Assembly: GCA_944319795.1 (NCBI GenBank)
Contig: CALUFA010000022.1
Location: 1 to 37,687, forward strand
Reading direction: 5' to 3'
Length of the DNA: 37,687 bases
DNA from: an uncultured Prevotella sp.
GTDB taxonomy: Bacteria > Bacteroidota > Bacteroidia > Bacteroidales > Bacteroidaceae
Part shown: positions 7,558-15,863 of the stretch, piece by piece
Layout of the letters: each line of letters begins with the position of its first letter
How positions within the stretch are numbered: position 1 is the first letter of the stretch
Notes under the pieces: generated by a model
Database searches by the model: none
Told to the model about the DNA's origin: nothing
Seen by the model: only the letters and a program-made list of their open reading frames with translations
Position numbers and translations under genes: made by a program

Positions 7558-9993
7558 TCAGATGAACAAGTTCAGCCCGGCTTCTTCGGCCTTTTGCATG
7601 TATGTTGCTACGCCGCCTACGGTCACGCAGTCGAGCAGTTCCTCGCGTTTTACGCCCATAACGTCCATAGACATCTGGCAGGCGATGAACTCAACGCCGT
7701 TGTCTGCCGCTTGCCGGCGGAGTTTCTCGAGCGAGTCGACGCCTTTCTTGTCCATTATGTTGCGCATCATCTTCGACCCTATTCCGCCCATGTTCATTTT
7801 AGACAGTTTCAGCTTGCGCGAATCTGACGGCATCATCAGGCCGAACATTTTGCCGAAAAAGTCTTTTCCAACCTTCGGTTTCCGTTCTTTCTTTATCACG
7901 TTGAGCCCCCAAAAAGTGAAGAATATGGTTACTTTTCCGCCTGCGGCGGCCGCTCCGTTGGCAAGGACGAAGGTTGCTAAAGCCTTGTCGAGGTCGTCGC
8001 TGAAGAGAATGAACGTCTTGTTCGGTTTGCCTACCTGCGTATGCTGTTGCGGTGTTTTTACGCATCCGGCTCCTTTGCTTACTACGATCGAGTAGACGCC
8101 GTCGGCAGTATTCGATGAAACAAGGGTGTTACCGGTCATCTTGCACCATGCTTCAGCGTCGCGCGGAAAGCCCGCGTCGGTTGCGCGCATCTCAAGGCTG
8201 CGCCCCGGCTCGAGCTTGTCCACTTCCTGTTTAAGCCTCATAATCGGGCCGGGGCATTGCAGTCCGCATGCGTCGACAACTGTTGCGCCTTTGCTGTCGG
8301 CGCTCGGCGCAACCGTGCTTGGACTCTTTTCGTCGGGATTCCCGATCGGGGTTGTGGCGGCCCTGTATGTCTTTAATCCGCCGATAAGGTTGTGAACGTC
8401 TTCGAAGCCGTTGTCCTTAAGTATGTTGGAAGCAAGGTAGCCGCGCAGTCCCACGCCGCAATAAACCCAAACGGGTTTGTCTTTCGGTATCCGGCAGATG
8501 CTGTCGCGTATGTCGTCGAGCGGTATGTTTACGGCTCCGTCGATAGCGCCGAGGGCGTATTCTTCAGGAGTGCGCACGTCGATAAGCGTCACCTTATTGA
8601 GGTCGGTCTCCCTAAGTTCGCGCCAATATAGTGGGAACATCTTGCCGCTCAATATGTTTGCGGCCACATAACCGGATACGGCCACGGGGTCTTTCGCCGA
8701 CGAGAACGGCGGAGCATACGCGTGCTCGGTGCGTGTAAGGTCGTAAACCGTGCCGCCGTTTTTTATTACTTGGGCGTACTCGTCCACGCGCTTGTCAACG
8801 CCGTCGCGGCCTACTATCTGTGCGCCATATAGTTTGCCGTCGTCGGGCGAGAAGGTTATCTTGATTGACATCAGGGTGGCTCCGGGGTAATATCCGGCGT
8901 GCGACGTCGGATGTATCGTGGCCGAAAGGCACGGTATGTTCATTTGCTTGAGGCGTTTGGCCGGCAGTCCGGTAGAAGCGACGGTCATGTCGAACACCTT
9001 GGCGATGGAAGTTCCGATAGAACCTTCGTACTTCACCTTGTTGCCGAACACGATGTTGTCGGCAACGATGCGCGCCTGCCTGTTGGCCGGGCCGGCAAGA
9101 AAGTTCAGCCAAGGGCGTTTGGTGACGGGGTGGGGATACTCGACGGCGTCGCCCACGGCGTAGATGTCTTTGGCTGAAGTTTGCATGTATTCGTTTACGT
9201 ATATGCCGTTGGCCTCGCCTATTTTCAGTCCTGCGTCCTTGGCCAGTCCGGTTTCGGCACGCACGCCGATGGATAACACCACCAAGTCGGCCTGGAGTTT
9301 CAGCCCTGATTTTGTCTTTACGGTAAGCGTATTGCCGTTTTTTACGAACGATTCTACGGCCTGTCCGAGGTGCAGCGCCACTCCGTTCTGCAACAAGTGT
9401 TCGTGGACGAGGGCGGCCATAGAGTAGTCGATCGGTGCCATAACTTGGTCGGCCAAGTCGATTACAGACACTCTCGCGCCGGCGTGTACAAGGTTTTCAG
9501 CCATTTCGAGACCGATGAAGCCTCCGCCTACGACTACGGCTTTCCTTACGGCATGCGACTGCATGTAAGACTTTATCTTGTCGGTATCGTCGACGTTGCG
9601 CAGCGTGAATATGCCGTTGCTGTCTATTCCGGGTAACGGCGGACGCACGGGCGACGCTCCGGGCGATAGCAACAGCTTGTCGAACGTTTCGGTGTAAGTG
9701 CGTCCGTCGCGGCTGCGCACGGTCACTTTTTTTGCGTTCGGGTCCAACGCCGTAACTTCATGACCGGTGCGGACGTCTATGTTGAAGCGCCTTGCGAAAG
9801 CTGCCGGCGTTTGCACGAACAACCGTTCGCGGTCTGTTATCACGCCTCCTATATAATAAGGTAAACCACAATTGGCGTATGAGATGTAGCCGCCTTTCTC
9901 GAATAATATTATTTCCGCCTTCTCCGTATTCCTGCGTATGCGCGCCGCCGCGGTTGCTCCGCCGGCCACGCCTCCTACAATCAGTATCTTCAT
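7558..9993 (-). CDS. Four-domain CoA-disulfide reductase / rhodanese / TusA / DsrE fusion
   Basis: The 811-residue protein links four sulfur-handling modules. Residues 1-450 form a FAD/NAD(P) disulfide oxidoreductase of the CoA-disulfide or polysulfide reductase type: GGVAGGATAAARIRR binds FAD, C42 in YANCGLPY is the redox cysteine, and VVVGGGFIGLEMAE binds NAD(P). Residues about 460-555 are a rhodanese domain with active loop CGVGLR (C512). Residues about 571-640 are TusA-like with CGLQCPGP (C580). Residues about 655-811 are DsrE/DsrF/DrsH-like. The protein probably passes sulfane sulfur between cysteine sites in the cytosol, coupled to NAD(P)H. The start at ATG 9993 (MKILIVGGVAGG) is preferred to the longer frame from 10098, whose extra N-terminus would precede the FAD motif and looks non-coding. 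Confidence 0.9.
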   Translation of the reverse strand: MKILIVGGVAGGATAAARIRRNTEKAEIILFEKGGYISYANCGLPYYIGGVITDRERLFVQTPAAFARRFNIDVRTGHEVTALDPNAKKVTVRSRDGRTYTETFDKLLLSPGASPVRPPLPGIDSNGIFTLRNVDDTDKIKSYMQSHAVRKAVVVGGGFIGLEMAENLVHAGARVSVIDLADQVMAPIDYSMAALVHEHLLQNGVALHLGQAVESFVKNGNTLTVKTKSGLKLQADLVVLSIGVRAETGLAKDAGLKIGEANGIYVNEYMQTSAKDIYAVGDAVEYPHPVTKRPWLNFLAGPANRQARIVADNIVFGNKVKYEGSIGTSIAKVFDMTVASTGLPAKRLKQMNIPCLSATIHPTSHAGYYPGATLMSIKITFSPDDGKLYGAQIVGRDGVDKRVDEYAQVIKNGGTVYDLTRTEHAYAPPFSSAKDPVAVSGYVAANILSGKMFPLYWRELRETDLNKVTLIDVRTPEEYALGAIDGAVNIPLDDIRDSICRIPKDKPVWVYCGVGLRGYLASNILKDNGFEDVHNLIGGLKTYRAATTPIGNPDEKSPSTVAPSADSKGATVVDACGLQCPGPIMRLKQEVDKLEPGRSLEMRATDAGFPRDAEAWCKMTGNTLVSSNTADGVYSIVVSKGAGCVKTPQQHTQVGKPNKTFILFSDDLDKALATFVLANGAAAAGGKVTIFFTFWGLNVIKKERKPKVGKDFFGKMFGLMMPSDSRKLKLSKMNMGGIGSKMMRNIMDKKGVDSLEKLRRQAADNGVEFIACQMSMDVMGVKREELLDCVTVGGVATYMQKAEEAGLNLFI

Positions 9994-10286
9994 ATATCCA
10001 GTCGTTGTGTTTAAGGTTTCATATTTTGATAGACAAGCATCTGCGGCGTTCAGGCCGGATGCGCAGAGGAATGTATCTGCGCTGCGTCTGTCAGTCAACA
10101 GGAATATGCGTGCCCGTTACTTGCAAAGTAAGCATTTTATTTTTAATTAACGAAATTCCAAACCTGTTTAAACCGCATTTTTCCATTTTATTAATAATAA
10201 TTTTCACTCCGGCCTAATGATAGTATGCGCCGCCTAACGTAAGTTTGGCTACTAAAATATAACGAAACGAAAAAAAGTTTGACATA
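9994..10286. other. Divergent intergenic region with no gene
   Basis: The region between the leftward flavoprotein and the rightward nitroreductase has only frames that extend the flavoprotein upstream without homology. It becomes AT-rich near 10130-10280. No tRNA, hairpin or clear leftward promoter was found; TTACTTTG on the minus strand near 10124 is one base short of the -7 consensus. Confidence 0.4.
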
Positions 10287-10318
10287 TTGGGCTGTCTTGC
10301 AATAATGTGATAAATTTG
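10287..10318 (+). promoter_or_regulatory. Promoter for the exported nitroreductase gene
   Basis: TTGG (10287-10290), 20 bp, then TAAATTTG (10311-10318), a good Bacteroidetes -7 box, 42 bp before the ATG. Confidence 0.6.
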
Positions 10319-10360
10319 CATCACATCATTTTAATAACGTGAACTTAAATCGAACGAAAG

Positions 10361-10993
10361 ATGAAAAAGAACAGAATCTTAACAACGGCGTTGGCCGCTT
10401 TTACCGCGTTCACATTCTTCAACTGCAACGTATCGGCCCAAGACATGGCTTTGCCGGCACCGACGAAGACCGACGTTGCCGGCAGTTTGAACAAAGCATT
10501 GCAAGACCGTCGCTCTACGCGCACGTTCACCGACAAGGCTGTGTCTGACCAAGTGCTGGCCGACTTGCTGTGGGCGGCCGACGGCGTGAACCGCACCGAC
10601 GGGCGGCGCACAGCTCCATCGGCGCGCAACAAGCAAGACATAACAATCTATGTTGGCAAGGCCGACGGAACGTTCAGGTACGACCCGAATGCCAACAAGC
10701 TGGTAAAGATAGGCGGAGGCGACCTTCGCAAGGCCGTTGCAGGGCGCAACAAGTTTATTGCTACGGCGCCGTTGGTGCTTGTCCTTGCCACCGACACGGT
10801 GCTGATGGACGGCAACATGGCCTTGAGCGGCATCGACGCAGGCACGGTAGTGCAGAACGTCTACCTCTATTGCGCGGCCAACGGACTCGGCACGGTTTGT
10901 TGTTATGCCGGCGAGAATACCGACGACGTACAGAAATTCCTCGGTGTGAAACCGCAAGTAAAGCCCCTCGTCTACATGCCCGTAGGCTATTGA
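10361..10993 (+). CDS. Exported nitroreductase-family protein (SagB-like)
   Basis: The 210-residue protein has an N-terminal signal (MKKNRILTTALAAFTAFTFF...VSAQ) followed by a compact nitroreductase fold. Visible are LNKALQDRRSTRTFTDKAVS (FMN phosphate-binding region with paired Arg), LADLLWAADGVNR, RTAPSARNKQD, and the C-terminal GIDAGTVVQNVYLYCAANGLGTVC helix. Family members use FMN to reduce small electron acceptors with NAD(P)H. A periplasmic location is unusual because FMN and NAD(P)H are cytosolic, so the electron donor is unknown. The Cys in FFNCNVSAQ is not a clean lipobox. It is a single-gene unit with its own promoter and ends at the dyad array at 11.0 kb. Confidence 0.85.
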   Translation: MKKNRILTTALAAFTAFTFFNCNVSAQDMALPAPTKTDVAGSLNKALQDRRSTRTFTDKAVSDQVLADLLWAADGVNRTDGRRTAPSARNKQDITIYVGKADGTFRYDPNANKLVKIGGGDLRKAVAGRNKFIATAPLVLVLATDTVLMDGNMALSGIDAGTVVQNVYLYCAANGLGTVCCYAGENTDDVQKFLGVKPQVKPLVYMPVGY

Positions 10994-11021
10994 CGTTGCG
11001 GAAGTGGCCTGATTGTTTTGT

Positions 11022-11124
11022 AAAAAGTTGCCTTACATGTTGTGAAAGGCAACTTTTTGCTGTATAAAAGGTAACCTTTTGCAACGCAAAAGGCCGTCTC
11101 TTGCAATACAAAAGACGGCCTTTT
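11022..11124. repeat. 22-bp-period dyad array A, five units
   Basis: Units start at 11022, about 11044, 11066, 11088 and 11110: AAAAAGTTGCCTT, AAAGGCAACTTTTT, AAAAGGTAACCTTTT, AAAAGGCCGTCTCTT and AAAAGACGGCCTTTT. Spacers include GCTGTAT, GCAACGC and GCAATAC (7 bp each). Units 1 and 2 are inverse complements, as are units 4 and 5, so each pair can also fold as a hairpin. It lies between convergent genes and probably also terminates transcription. Confidence 0.8.
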
Positions 11125-11173
11125 ACAATGTATTGGTTATCAGTATGTTACGGATGTGGTTTTGACCGGTTGT

Positions 11174-12157
11174 TCAACGTATCAGGTTCTTGGAGTATAA
11201 TTGCCCTTGGTATGCGCCGGTCTGCCGCATGTGGTTGGCAAGAAGGTTGGCGAACTCATGGTTCTTCAGCCCCCAGCGTGGCGCGACGAGCATGTCGCCG
11301 GGCGACTGTGAGGTGAAGCGGTCGAGCACTATTGTTGGCCGTAAGCGGCGTATGTATTCGGTCAGCATGGTAGCGTATTCTTCGGGGGTGTACAGCTTGA
11401 ACGGGTGTTCGGCGTATTCGGCGGCAAGGCGTGTGCCTTTGATGATTTGCAGTTGGTGGATTTTCAGGATGTCGAGCTTCGTTTCGGATATTATTTCCGC
11501 CTGGCGCAGATTGTCGCTTTCGTCTTCTCCGGGTAGGCCGACGATGACGTGGCCGCCCGTCGTGATACCCCGGCCGGCAGTCTCTTCAATCGCGCGCCGC
11601 GAGCATTCGAACGTGTGGCCGCGGTTGATGCGTGCCAAGGTGGCGTCGTTTACGCTCTCGATGCCGTATTCAACGATGACGAACGCCTGTCGGGCCAACG
11701 CCTCGAGGTAGTCGAGCGTCTTGCCGTCTACGCAGTCGGGGCGCGTGCCGATTACCAATCCTACCACGTTGTCGACCGATAACGCCTCTTCGTATCTCCT
11801 CTTTAACGTGTCGAGCGGAGCATAAGTATTTGTATATGCTTGGAAATAAGCGAGATAGCGCATGTCGGGATACTTCCTTGCGAAAAAGCGCTTGCCGGCA
11901 TCAAGTTGTCCGGTTATCGACTTGCGGCTGTCGCAGTAGGCAGGGTTGAACGTGTTGTTGTCGCAAAACGAGCATCCGCCGAAACTTATGCGGCCGTCGC
12001 GGTTGGGGCACGAGAAGCCTGCGTTTACTGAAATCTTTTGCACCTTGTAAGGGAAACGGCTGTTCAACCATGTGCCGAAGTCGTTGTATGGCAATTGTTT
12101 TTTTGCAAATATGTTTGCGCCGCCGCCGTTTGCGCCGCCGTTTTGTATGCCCGTCAT
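11174..12157 (-). CDS. Radical SAM protein, TIGR01212/YhcC family
   Basis: The 327-residue protein carries an iron-sulfur motif of the YhcC type in its N-terminal region: SCPNRDGRISFGGCSFCDN, with cysteines spaced for a [4Fe-4S] cluster that cleaves S-adenosylmethionine. It is followed by YFQAYTNTYAPLDTLKRRYE, IGTRPDCVDG, EYGIESVNDATLARINRGH and GGHVIVGLPGEDE, all characteristic of the family. The natural substrate is not established. The start at ATG 12157 (MTGIQNGGANGG) is chosen because the upstream extension of 59 residues looks non-coding and covers the divergent promoter. It is divergent from the DPP IV gene with an 82-bp gap. Confidence 0.88.
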   Translation of the reverse strand: MTGIQNGGANGGGANIFAKKQLPYNDFGTWLNSRFPYKVQKISVNAGFSCPNRDGRISFGGCSFCDNNTFNPAYCDSRKSITGQLDAGKRFFARKYPDMRYLAYFQAYTNTYAPLDTLKRRYEEALSVDNVVGLVIGTRPDCVDGKTLDYLEALARQAFVIVEYGIESVNDATLARINRGHTFECSRRAIEETAGRGITTGGHVIVGLPGEDESDNLRQAEIISETKLDILKIHQLQIIKGTRLAAEYAEHPFKLYTPEEYATMLTEYIRRLRPTIVLDRFTSQSPGDMLVAPRWGLKNHEFANLLANHMRQTGAYQGQLYSKNLIR

Positions 12158-12205
12158 ATTAATATCTTTTAAATCTAATGTGATGCAAATGTAATGAAAA
12201 TTAAT

Positions 12206-12213
12206 TATCTTTG
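12206..12213 (+). promoter_or_regulatory. -7 element for the DPP IV gene
   Basis: TATCTTTG fits TAnnTTTG and ends 26 bp before the ATG at 12240. The -33 box is degenerate. Confidence 0.55.
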
Positions 12214-12239
12214 CCCGGAAATAAACATTAAAAAGAACG

Positions 12240-14444
12240 ATGAGGAAATTTTTTGTTATGTGTGCGGCGCTGCTCCTTGCCGTAAGTATGGGCAAGGCCG
12301 GCGAAACGCTCTCTCTTAAAGACATAGCCGGCAATAAGTTTGCCGCCGAACGTCTTAGTGCCGTAACGCCTTTGGCAGACGGCGAAAGTTACGCAATGAT
12401 AAGCAAGGACGGCAAGCAGGTTGTAAGGTATTCTTACAAGACCGGTAAGCAGACGGGCGTGCTTTTCGACGCAGACAATACGGTCGGCGAGAAAGTTGAC
12501 AAACTTGACAATTTCATAATGAGTCCGGACGGCAAGAGGATGCTGATACAGACTGGTACGAAGCCTGTTTACCGCCGCTCGTTTACCGCCACATATTATA
12601 TTTACGACATAGCCGACAGGCAAATGGAACGCCTGTCAGACAACGGCCCGCAGCAGTCGCCCGTATGGTCGCCCGACGGCCTGAAGGTGGCTTTCGTCAG
12701 GGATAACAACATATATTTGATAAAACTTCTTTACGGAAATTCAGAGAGCCAGGTGACCAAGGACGGTAAGCGCAACGAGATTATAAACGGCGTGCCCGAC
12801 TGGGTGTACGAGGAGGAGTTCGCGTTCAACAGCGCGCTGACGTTCAACGCTGACGGTTCGATGCTCTGCTGGATAAGGTTCGACGAAAGCAAAGTGTCCT
12901 CGTTCTCGTTGCAGAGATACAAGGGACTTGAGCCTGAGAATAAGGAATATGCCGAGTATCCGGGGCTTTACACGTATAAATACCCTAAGGCAGGGGCGCA
13001 AAATTCGACAGTGTCGGTAATGAGTTTCGACATACAGGCGCGCCAGACGCGCACAATGCAGCTGCCTCTCGACGCCGACGGCTATATACCGAGGATAAAG
13101 GCGACGAAAGACCCGGCTAAGATCATCGTTTACACGATGAACCGCCATCAGGACAAGCTACGCCTGTATTCGGCCAACCCGCGCAGCACGGTGTGCAAGC
13201 TGCTGATCGACGAAAGCGTGCCTAAATACGTTAAGCTCGAAGCAATGGACGGGATCATGGTAACAGACAACCACATACTCGTGCCAAGCGACCGCAGCGG
13301 ATACATGCAGCTTTACCTTTACAGCCAGACCGGACAGCTGCAACGCAGGCTGACCAACGGCGATTACGACGTAACAGCCGTTTACGGCTACGACGAACGC
13401 ACGGGCAGCGTGTATTACCAGGCCGCCGGTAAGAACGCTATGAACCGCGAGGTGTATGTTACGGGCAGGAACGGCAAGACCGAATGCCTGGCCGGACGCG
13501 AAGGCTGGAACGGCGCCGTGTTCAGCGACGGATGCAAGTATTTCGTGAACGTGTGGAGCGATACGAACACTCCTTACGAATATTCGATTTACACCAACGC
13601 AGGAAAGAAGGTGGCTTCGCTTATAAACAATGATGCGTTGAAGCAGAAACTTGCGGCTTACAATCTGCCCAAGAAGGAGTTTTTCACCTTTAAGACATCA
13701 GAGGGCGTTCAACTCAACGGCGTCATGATCAAGCCTGCCGGTTTTGATGCGAACAAGAAATATCCGGTCATAATGTGGCAGTACAGCGGTCCCGGTAGCC
13801 AGCAGGTGGTCAATTCATGGAACATCGGCTCGATGGGGCAGGGCGCCATGCTCGACGAATATATGGCTCAGCAGGGCTTCGTGGTTGTTTGCGTCGACGG
13901 GCGGGGCACTGGCGGACGCGGCTCTGAGTTTGAGAAGTGTACATATTTGAAACTTGGCGACCTCGAGTCGAAAGACCAGGTGGAAGCCGCCATGTATCTT
14001 GGTTCGCTGCCATACGTTGATAAAAACAACATCGGAATATGGGGTTGGAGTTACGGCGGCTTTAACACGCTGATGAGCATGAGCGAAGGACGGGGCGTAT
14101 TCAAGGCCGGCGTAGCCGTAGCTCCGCCTACGGACTGGCGTTATTACGACTCAGTTTACACCGAAAGGTATATGCGCACGCCAAAAGAGAATCCGTCGGG
14201 ATATGACGTGAACCCGATAAAGCGTGCCGCCGACCTTCACGGGGCGTTGCTTATTTGCCACGGCTTGGCCGACGACAACGTGCATCCGCAAAACACGTTT
14301 GAATACACCGAGGCACTCGTACAGGCAGACAAGGACTTTAAGATGAACGTTTACACGAACCGCAATCACAGCATTTACGGAGGTAATACTCGGAATCATA
14401 TTTACAGGCAGATAATACAATTCTTCACGGAAAACCTGAAATGA
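12240..14444 (+). CDS. Secreted dipeptidyl peptidase IV-type serine peptidase (S9)
   Basis: The 734-residue protein has a signal peptide (to about residue 20), an N-terminal beta-propeller (DPP IV N domain, about 40-450) containing SPVWSPDGLKVAFVRDNNIY and GVPDWVYEEEF, the conserved Glu-rich site that holds the peptide amino terminus. The C-terminal alpha/beta-hydrolase domain has the catalytic triad Ser604 (GIWGWSYGGF), Asp678 (HGLADDNVHPQNT) and His710 (NRNHSIYGG). It should cleave dipeptides, usually after proline, from peptide N-termini in the periplasm, feeding amino-acid uptake. It is divergent from a radical SAM gene. A second, distinct member of the family is encoded at 22538. Confidence 0.92.
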   Translation: MRKFFVMCAALLLAVSMGKAGETLSLKDIAGNKFAAERLSAVTPLADGESYAMISKDGKQVVRYSYKTGKQTGVLFDADNTVGEKVDKLDNFIMSPDGKRMLIQTGTKPVYRRSFTATYYIYDIADRQMERLSDNGPQQSPVWSPDGLKVAFVRDNNIYLIKLLYGNSESQVTKDGKRNEIINGVPDWVYEEEFAFNSALTFNADGSMLCWIRFDESKVSSFSLQRYKGLEPENKEYAEYPGLYTYKYPKAGAQNSTVSVMSFDIQARQTRTMQLPLDADGYIPRIKATKDPAKIIVYTMNRHQDKLRLYSANPRSTVCKLLIDESVPKYVKLEAMDGIMVTDNHILVPSDRSGYMQLYLYSQTGQLQRRLTNGDYDVTAVYGYDERTGSVYYQAAGKNAMNREVYVTGRNGKTECLAGREGWNGAVFSDGCKYFVNVWSDTNTPYEYSIYTNAGKKVASLINNDALKQKLAAYNLPKKEFFTFKTSEGVQLNGVMIKPAGFDANKKYPVIMWQYSGPGSQQVVNSWNIGSMGQGAMLDEYMAQQGFVVVCVDGRGTGGRGSEFEKCTYLKLGDLESKDQVEAAMYLGSLPYVDKNNIGIWGWSYGGFNTLMSMSEGRGVFKAGVAVAPPTDWRYYDSVYTERYMRTPKENPSGYDVNPIKRAADLHGALLICHGLADDNVHPQNTFEYTEALVQADKDFKMNVYTNRNHSIYGGNTRNHIYRQIIQFFTENLK

Positions 14445-14523
14445 GTTGGCCGTTCAGTGCCTGACTGCGGCACTACCGTATCATCCAAATGTCTTTAAAA
14501 TATATTTTAACATATAAACAGAT

Positions 14524-15747
14524 ATGAACAAATCAAAAATCTTTTACGCTTTGGCGTTCGGCTTGATGCTTGCGCCATTCTCGGCAAATGCCGCAGACGT
14601 AACGGTCACGGTATCGAACAACGACAAAGTGCAGCGTCAGGAACTTGTAGAAGTTCCTGTCAAAGACGTTTACGCAAAGCTCGGAATCAAGGACGGCGAC
14701 AAGTTCATCGTAAGGAACGCTTTGGGGCAACAAGTCGCTTACCAAGTGACGTATGACGGAAAACTGCTTATCGATGCGAGCGTGCGCCCCGGAGGAACGG
14801 CGGATTTCACAATTACCCCCGGTGAACCGAAACCAATGAAAACCTATGTATGCGGCAAGCAATACCCTGAACGTGTAGACGACATCGCATGGGAGAACGA
14901 CCGCACTGCTTACCGTGTTTACGGGCCGGCTCTTCAGCGTACCGGTGAGAAAGCGTTTGGAGTGGATGTTTGGGTAAAGAACACTCCAGACCTTGAGGTC
15001 GAAAAACGTTATACGACCGAGTTGTCTAACCATCATAAGATAGCGGAACTTAAGAAAGCAGGCAAGACTGCCGAGGCTCTTGAGATGGAACAGGAAACGA
15101 CTTACCACTTCGACCACGGCTATGGCCTGGATTGTTACAAGGTGGGGCCAACACTCGGCTGCGGTACTCCGGCTTTGATGGACGGCGACGAGATGGTAAT
15201 GCCTTATTGCTACAAAACTTATAAGATTCTCGACAACGGGCCGTTGCGCTTCACTGTACAGTTGGATTACAACCAATTCAATATCGGTGAGGACAAGAAC
15301 GTTGTGGAACATCGAATCATTAGTTGCGATAAGGGAAGCAACTTCAACAAAATGACCGTATGGTTTGAAGGTCTGACTAAGCCGCGTGACATGGTTGCCG
15401 GAGTTGTTATCCATAGCGAGGACACCAAGAGCGTGGTTTGCGGAGACAATTATGTAATTTATGCCGATCCGACGGACAACCCTGCGAAGCAAAATTTCCA
15501 GATTTATGTAGGCGTGCTGTTCCCAAACGGTGTGAAGTCGACAAAGACCATGATGTATGACACTCCGTCTAACGGCAACGCCGGACACGGTGTCGGAGTG
15601 ATAACATACCAGCCGAATGAGAAATACACTTATTATTTCGGTTCGGCGTGGAGCAAGAACGATGTGCGCACCATGAACGAATGGAAACTGCGTTCTGAAG
15701 AAACGCTCAATGCATTGCAAGTTCCCCTGAAAGTCACTGTAAAGTGA
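14524..15747 (+). CDS. Secreted DUF4861 protein
   Basis: The 407-residue protein has a clear signal peptide (MNKSKIFYALAFGLMLAPFS...ANA) and a beta-rich body matching DUF4861: RQELVEVPVKDVYAKLGI, DDIAWENDRTAYRVYGPALQ, YHFDHGYGLDCYKVGPTLG, MPYCYKTYKILDNGPLRFTV and YYFGSAWSKNDV. In Bacteroidetes, DUF4861 proteins are often found in gene clusters for pectic or other uronic polysaccharides, so a link with the pectinesterase at 3947 is possible. They are 8 kb apart, however, and no activity is shown here. It follows the DPP IV gene by 79 bp, with a weak hairpin (AGTGCC/GGCACT, 14456-14474) between them. Localisation is probably periplasmic or surface. Confidence 0.8.
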   Translation: MNKSKIFYALAFGLMLAPFSANAADVTVTVSNNDKVQRQELVEVPVKDVYAKLGIKDGDKFIVRNALGQQVAYQVTYDGKLLIDASVRPGGTADFTITPGEPKPMKTYVCGKQYPERVDDIAWENDRTAYRVYGPALQRTGEKAFGVDVWVKNTPDLEVEKRYTTELSNHHKIAELKKAGKTAEALEMEQETTYHFDHGYGLDCYKVGPTLGCGTPALMDGDEMVMPYCYKTYKILDNGPLRFTVQLDYNQFNIGEDKNVVEHRIISCDKGSNFNKMTVWFEGLTKPRDMVAGVVIHSEDTKSVVCGDNYVIYADPTDNPAKQNFQIYVGVLFPNGVKSTKTMMYDTPSNGNAGHGVGVITYQPNEKYTYYFGSAWSKNDVRTMNEWKLRSEETLNALQVPLKVTVK

Positions 15748-15761
15748 TGATCAGCAATATT

Positions 15762-15805
15762 TTGGTTTGCCTGGGGCACGAGTAAGCCGCTCTCGGGCAA
15801 ACCAA
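15762..15805 (+). terminator. Hairpin between DUF4861 gene and iorA
   Basis: TTGGTTTGCC (15762-15771) pairs with GGCAAACCAA (15796-15805), a perfect 10-bp stem with a 24-nt loop, 15 bp after the stop codon. No T-run follows, so the terminator assignment is tentative. Confidence 0.4.
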
Positions 15806-15863
15806 CATTCCATAATTCTCTGAAAAACATATAGACAATTAATCGTTATTGTTAAAATCTAAT

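Noticed and set aside
9994-10098. 35-codon N-terminal extension of the sulfur-transfer flavoprotein
   Set aside because: The FAD-binding motif belongs at the N-terminus, and the extension has no similarity or start context favouring it.
14533-15720. 395-codon minus-strand frame opposite the DUF4861 gene
   Set aside because: It has the same boundaries as the real gene in antisense and no recognisable domain or signal.
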